Source: Globodera rostochiensis (taxonomy: Eukaryota > Nematoda > Chromadorea > Rhabditida > Heteroderidae). From it: a stretch of DNA of 64,000 bases. The stretch's first letter is position 1, and every line of letters begins with the position of its first letter. The DNA lies in NCBI GenBank assembly GCA_018350325.1, contig JAEVLN010000003.1, positions 641,985 to 705,984 of the forward strand, written 5' to 3'. The translations under genes and the position numbers were made by a program. Shown here one piece after another: positions 59,554-64,000 of this stretch. The notes below the pieces were generated by a model that ran no database searches, was not told where the DNA came from, and was given only the letters and a program-made list of their open reading frames with translations.

Positions 59554-60269
59554 ATGGCGAAAGAACGAATCAACAAAACATCGGTGGGCAAACGGCACAA
59601 ATGTCCAAATTGTCCTAAGACGTTCGCATACCAGTCTTGGCTGGAAGCGCATAAGCGCTTTCACACCGGAGAAAGACCATTTGAGGTGCTTTGAAAAGAG
59701 CCGCTATTTGGTGTATAATTGGAAAATTAATTTTGATCAAATTTCAGTGTCAGCAGTGCAAGAAACGGTTTTACACTTCGTGGGATCGCAAAGTACATCT
59801 CCAACATCTCCATACCCATTCTGGTGTGAAAGCGTTCAAAGTGAGTTAAATTGAAGTTTTAAAGGCACAATCTTGAATTTAGTGCGCCAATTGTGACAAG
59901 CGATTTGGCCAATCAGGCGCACTGAAAACGCACTCGCGCACTCATTCTGGAGAGAAGCCGTACAAAGTGAGAGGAATGGAGGAATTTGGAATCACACATA
60001 ATCTTGAATTTAGTGTACCATTTGCCTCAGACGATTCAGACAATCAAGCGGTCTGCAGGCGCACTCACGCGTTCATTCTGGTGAGAAGCCGTTCAAAGTG
60101 CGTAGTGTGCGGGATTAAATGGCAATAATGGCCTTGGGTAATCTTAATTTAGTGCGCTCATTGCCACAGGGCCTTCAGACAGCGCGCACACCTGAAGTTT
60201 CATTCACGCCGCCTTCATTCAAAGGACGATGAATTGCCGCCTGATAGTGAGGTCCGGAGTAATTTGTGA
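59554..60269 (+). CDS. Five-finger C2H2 zinc-finger protein, 169 aa, one finger per exon
   Basis: Probably a nuclear DNA-binding protein. Five exons, all phase 0: 59554-59685 (MAKERINK, then [20 protein letters not shown]), 59748-59840 ([20 protein letters not shown]), 59883-59966 ([20 protein letters not shown]), 60014-60097 ([20 protein letters not shown]) and 60153-60269 ([20 protein letters not shown], then [13 protein letters not shown] and TGA). Each finger shows C-x2-C-x12-H-x3/4-H and is joined by HTGERPF / HSGEKPY-type linkers. Each intron interrupts at the same place, just before the first Cys of the next finger. Exons 3 and 4 are both 84 bp, and the introns share an AATCTTGAATTTAG end. 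There is no other domain, so it may be a regulator or a recently amplified small zinc-finger gene. Confidence 0.92.
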
Positions 60270-61435
60270 TATAAACAAACATCAAATTATTTCTTAGATC
60301 ATCAAAGTTGCGATTGTTCGCCATGTAATGGTTGCAATTCGTCATAAGAAGACGACATAAATGTAAGAATATATGATGGTTTGGGTTTTTGTAAATGGAG
60401 TTTAACCCTTTTGGAGAATGTTTGGACGCTATCAAAAGGTCCCATGGACAAAATGTCCTCTAATGAATTTGGGCACTGCTCTCTTCTGACACAATTGTCC
60501 ACGTAGAAAATGTTGGTGGTGAAACTGTAGGGTGTTTGTTGGTCAAGATGGTAGCAGATATTAGATAATTGTCCATTAGTGAACCCTTTTGAACGGGGAC
60601 CTTTTGTCCGTGGGACCGTTTGAACGGGGACATTTTGTCCGTGGGACCGTTTGAACGGGGACATTTTGTCCGTGGGACCGTTTGAACGGGGACCTTTTGT
60701 CCGTGGGACCGTTTGAACGGGGACATTTTGTCCGTGGGACCGTTTGAACGGGAACTTTTGAACGGGGGGGGGGGCTTTTGTACACATTCGATTTACGCAC
60801 GTTAACACTGACGTTAATTGAATTGAAGTGAGTGACGAAATTCTTTATTAAGGCGACTAGAGAGAACGCCAAAAGAAGAGAACGGTTAGAGAAAACGAGG
60901 GAAGCGAGAGAGTACAGCGTTTTCTCTGCACAGTGAAGTGTCCCCGCCCGTTGTGTGTATGGTGTGGTTGTACAGCACATTTCCAGTTGGTCTACAAACT
61001 ACAGACAGAGAGGAAAAGGGAGCGACGTGGAAGGAAGGCGCGCACGCGAGACGAATATATAACGAACATGAATATATATGACTAACAAATATGAGAATAA
61101 TAATAAAATTAAAATAATTTATATTTTGATAGTAAACTGTGTGCCGGTTCAATTGCTCGCCGTCGTTTTTAAAGGCACAAAAAGTCGGAATTTATTAGTT
61201 TAGTTTTCGGGCCAGAGAGTGAGTGACACGGCCTGAAATCGAGAATTTTCCGATACCAAAATGCCGGGTTTTGATCGAGGATTGGCAAAATTTCCGGGGG
61301 TTTTTCCCCATTATATATTTTCAGTTTTGGTGTTCTTCGCTAGGATTTGAACTAAACGAAGTTAATTACGTATACGAGCTTAATTTTGGAAATTTTAGTC
61401 ATTCTCAAATTTACCGGCACAATACAAGAAGAAGA
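60270..61435. other. Intergenic with tandem array, no supported gene
   Basis: Contains the 31-bp array at 60591-60745. Minus-strand open frames through it (VPRTKGPRS-type words) are array translations. The remainder is AT-rich spacer. Confidence 0.55.
60591..60745. repeat. 31-bp tandem array, five complete copies
   Basis: The unit GAACGGGGACATTTTGTCCG plus TGGGACCGTTT is repeated five times, with only an A/C change at one position. Each unit contains two dyads, GGACATTTTGTCC and (across the join) CCGTTTGAACGG. A partial unit and a poly-G run follow. Confidence 0.97.
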
Positions 61436-64000
61436 ATGCTGGAATCGGATGTTTTGGGCGGTCAAAATCAGTCGGTGTCCGCCGGCATATCGCCCGGTTG
61501 GAACGATCCACCGCCTTTGAACGCCACCACAACGACGGCGTTGAGCGGAGGCGGAGTTGGCGGTGGTCGGCTTCATCTGCAGCGCCAGCGTAGGCCAGTC
61601 GATCCGTCCGTCCAGGTTCTTTTTTTTTTGTGGACAGCATTTGTAACTTAATTTAGTCCAGGATGCGTAAATAAAATTTTGCCGAAATAAGAACGAACAA
61701 TTACTGATCAAAAAGAAATTTTTGTAATTGTTGTACATTTATAATAAAATTGGGTAAGTGGCAATTTTTTAGGGTTTAGTACACCATTTTAGCACCAACT
61801 TTGAGGCTTTAAGCAGTCTGTTTTTTACACATACAGCATAGTCGGAACTTCATTTTCTCAACTTTATGTTTTTAGAGTGCGGCCAACTTTGTCCAATTAG
61901 GCGGCAGTGCGTCGCCCGGGGCGAATTTACAGCCGCCCGCTTCGTCTCAACATCAACAGCAGGTAAATTGCAAAAATTCGGACTAATTTTTTGTTGAAAT
62001 CGGGAAGTGGGAAGCTGCGATTTTCTTCCTGAGCTTGAGCAATCCGGGAAACTCTTTAGGGTTCGGCATATGTTTTGCTTGAAATTTTTCAAAATAAAAA
62101 AAAGGAGCCGTCCTCCTCCTTTCCCCTTGACCAATAGGTACGGGGCAGGATATGCCAAAAAAATCATGGGTCTTGCTTTTAATGATTTGTGTTGAAGCAG
62201 CACTTCCACCAGTCGCGCTCCTTCCCTCAACTCCATGCGGCCGCCGTCTCCGCGTCGCCTCTCCCTGCGGGGCCACAGCCGCCGCCGTCGCATTCGCTTG
62301 GCATCGGCACTCATCCCGCATCGGCTTTCTCACCCACCAGCGCCGCCGCCGCAGCGGTGGTGGCGGCACCGATGATCGTACACTCACAGTCCCAAACCAT
62401 GTTGAGCACCGGCGATGGTTCATCAACGGGAGGACTGACTGCAACAACGACGACATCTTTTCCGGCGATTCAACCGCCACAAACTTGTGCGTTTATATTT
62501 TTGTCGCGATGACGTTTGTAAATTTCTGGATCGAACCTGGGTTTTGAACGTCGATTCACTCGGAAATTTACGCACTGTACTGAAATGTCTGTCCGTCCTT
62601 CCATTGGAGTCCTATTCTCTCTTCTGATAGAAATATTAGAAAGTTTCGAAACTCGAATTTGTGGTTTTGCTCGCATGGATATCGGGGCACTGAAGTAGCT
62701 GGAGGGAGTTGGCCCCCGATGACGTCATTTCATTTGCCCCCCCCCCCTCCACGGATTGCATTCACACATTTCATTTTTCCCGATTCTCGTATATAATTGT
62801 TTCCGTTTGTTCCCTTCCCTGTTCAGTGGCATCATGCGCCGCGGCCGCGGTGGCTGCCACCAATGCACAAATGAGCCTCCGCCTCAACCACCACCTTTTT
62901 TCACCCCCGGCCCCTTCAATGGGCGTTAATTTGCCCCATCCTGGCGCCGCTGAGCCATTAGTACAACAACAACAACATCACATCCAGACAACGACGGCAC
63001 AAGTGACTATTATCATTATAATATTGTCCAATTTAGTCGGACTAGAATTTGCTTCTTTTTTTTTTGTGAACAATCCCTTTTACATTACGAGAATCTTGTA
63101 AAAAGAATGAAAACAAACACTTGGTTAATCCATGTAAAGCCACTCAGGGTGTTAGTTTTGCGCCCGTCGTTTTGTCTTGAACGTTGAAATGGCAGTTTTT
63201 ATTTCGTTAAAAATTCTAAGTTTTATTCTGATTTCAGTCTCCAATTTTGGCCCAACTTGCGCCGTCAGAGATGGCCCAGCAAAATGCGCTGTCCCCCCAC
63301 CAATCATTGGGGTTGAGCAATGGTCACCACCAGCCCATTCTCTTCGCGCCTCCAAACACTGTGCCAATCGCAACGGACCATCACAACCACCACAACCAGA
63401 GTGCGGTGATTCTGCGCGGCGGTGTCGACCTGAACAGGTCAATTCTACTAGCATTTTTCAGTCAGGGCTAGGGCCAAAGGCGGCACTGACTGGATTCCGA
63501 GGGCACCACGGGTTGGGTGGGTTCAACAAATTTATCAATTTTACGTAGTTTTAAACCGGTCGTCCGTTCACAAGGTCCCACTGGGGTTTGAAAGCTTCCC
63601 CCCCCCCTCTCCACTCGGTTTGGCAATTACACTTTCCTGGACTTATTTTGTTCCTTGCCCATCTCCTGTGCGCTCCTCGCGCAACATGCTTTTCGTTTTT
63701 TTTAAATTTTAATAATTTTAAAGAAACTTTTCACTAGGATTCCTGTGAAAGCGGCTGGCGATGTTTCGCTTAATGGCCTGCAGCTTGTGGTCTTTCTCAA
63801 CAAAGCCACACTGCTCTTACAGCCGGTCCGTTTGAAAAGGGGCGTCGAATTTTGGATAATCTTTGTCTATTGACATTTAAAATTTCTTTTCCACTAACGT
63901 AAATTCCAACGATTATTAGGGACCAACTCGGGAGGGCATTCAACTGAGGTTCAATCAGTTCGGCGACCTTGTGCAGGCTTGCCAAATCTCAGAGGCATGC
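61436..64000 (+). CDS. His/Gln/Pro/Ala-rich protein, 3' end beyond the window
   Basis: Exons in phase: 61436-61615 (MLESDVLGGQNQSVSAGISP), 61876-61962 (NFVQLGGSASPGANLQPPAS), 62198-62486 (Ala and Pro runs, APMIVHSQSQTMLSTGDGSS), 62827-63002 (LNHHLFSPPAPSMGVNLPHP, Gln run), 63238-63437 (SPILAQLAPSEMAQQNALSP, HHNHHNQSAVILRGGVDLNR), 63738-63825 (IPVKAAGDVSLNGLQLVVFL) and 63920 to the edge (GPTREGIQLRFNQFGDLVQA). The low-complexity half resembles activation or scaffolding regions of transcriptional regulators. The last two exons look globular, but I do not recognise the domain. The ATG at 61436 may be internal, because an acceptor-like TTTTAG lies 38 bases upstream. Confidence 0.65.

Noticed and set aside
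60302..60980. Minus-strand frames with repeated VPRTKGPRS-type peptides
   Set aside because: A 31-bp unit shifts frame at every copy, so the peptide repeats are an artefact of the tandem array.

Overview
This window is eukaryotic nuclear DNA and most probably comes from a nematode. Genes are split into many short exons with short introns, acceptors are mostly TTTCAG or TTTTAG, and the DNA is AT-rich with G/C homopolymer tracts. It holds a nematode-type nuclear receptor, a BTB gene pair, a muscle-style I-set protein and a patch of degenerate TTAGGC (the nematode telomere hexamer). A few GC-AG introns seem to be used, which would fit a tylenchid (cyst-nematode-like) worm, but that placement is inference. 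I see no bacterial operons, rRNA, convincing intact tRNA or CRISPR.

Layout. 0-4 kb: intergenic repeats, including a 593-bp long-inverted-repeat element with a perfect 10-bp target duplication. 4.0-11.9 kb (minus): a rhodopsin-family 7TM receptor, followed in the same direction by an Asn/Ser-rich coding block that may be its very long cytoplasmic tail. 11.9-15.7 kb: repeats. 15.7-17.3 kb (minus): a complete 201-residue protein made of two I-set Ig domains, with a tiny hAT-like element in one intron. 18.9-23.4 kb (minus): two paralogous BTB genes; the upstream copy (18.9-20.7 kb) carries a 175-bp hAT-type MITE just 5' of its start codon and a second palindromic MITE in intron 1. 24.9-31.1 kb (minus): a multi-exon, multi-pass membrane protein with a long Gln/His-rich tail, possibly Tincar-like. 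31-39 kb: a gene-poor repeat tract. 39.0-43.6 kb (plus): a Ser/Gln-rich coiled-coil protein ending in a MATH-like segment. 44.8-49.5 kb (minus): a nuclear hormone receptor with complete DNA-binding domain and AF-2 helix. 49.5-55.4 kb: repeats. 55.4-57.5 kb (plus): an intracellular-type serpin with an odd reactive loop. 59.6-60.3 kb (plus): a five-finger C2H2 protein with one finger per exon. 61.4 kb to the end (plus): a His/Gln/Pro/Ala-rich protein cut by the window edge.

The genes do not form a pathway. The receptor, nuclear receptor, zinc-finger and BTB products suggest unrelated signalling and regulatory roles. The strongest non-genic signal is the density of short non-autonomous transposons and dispersed foldback repeats, several still showing target-site duplications and several lying against exon boundaries.
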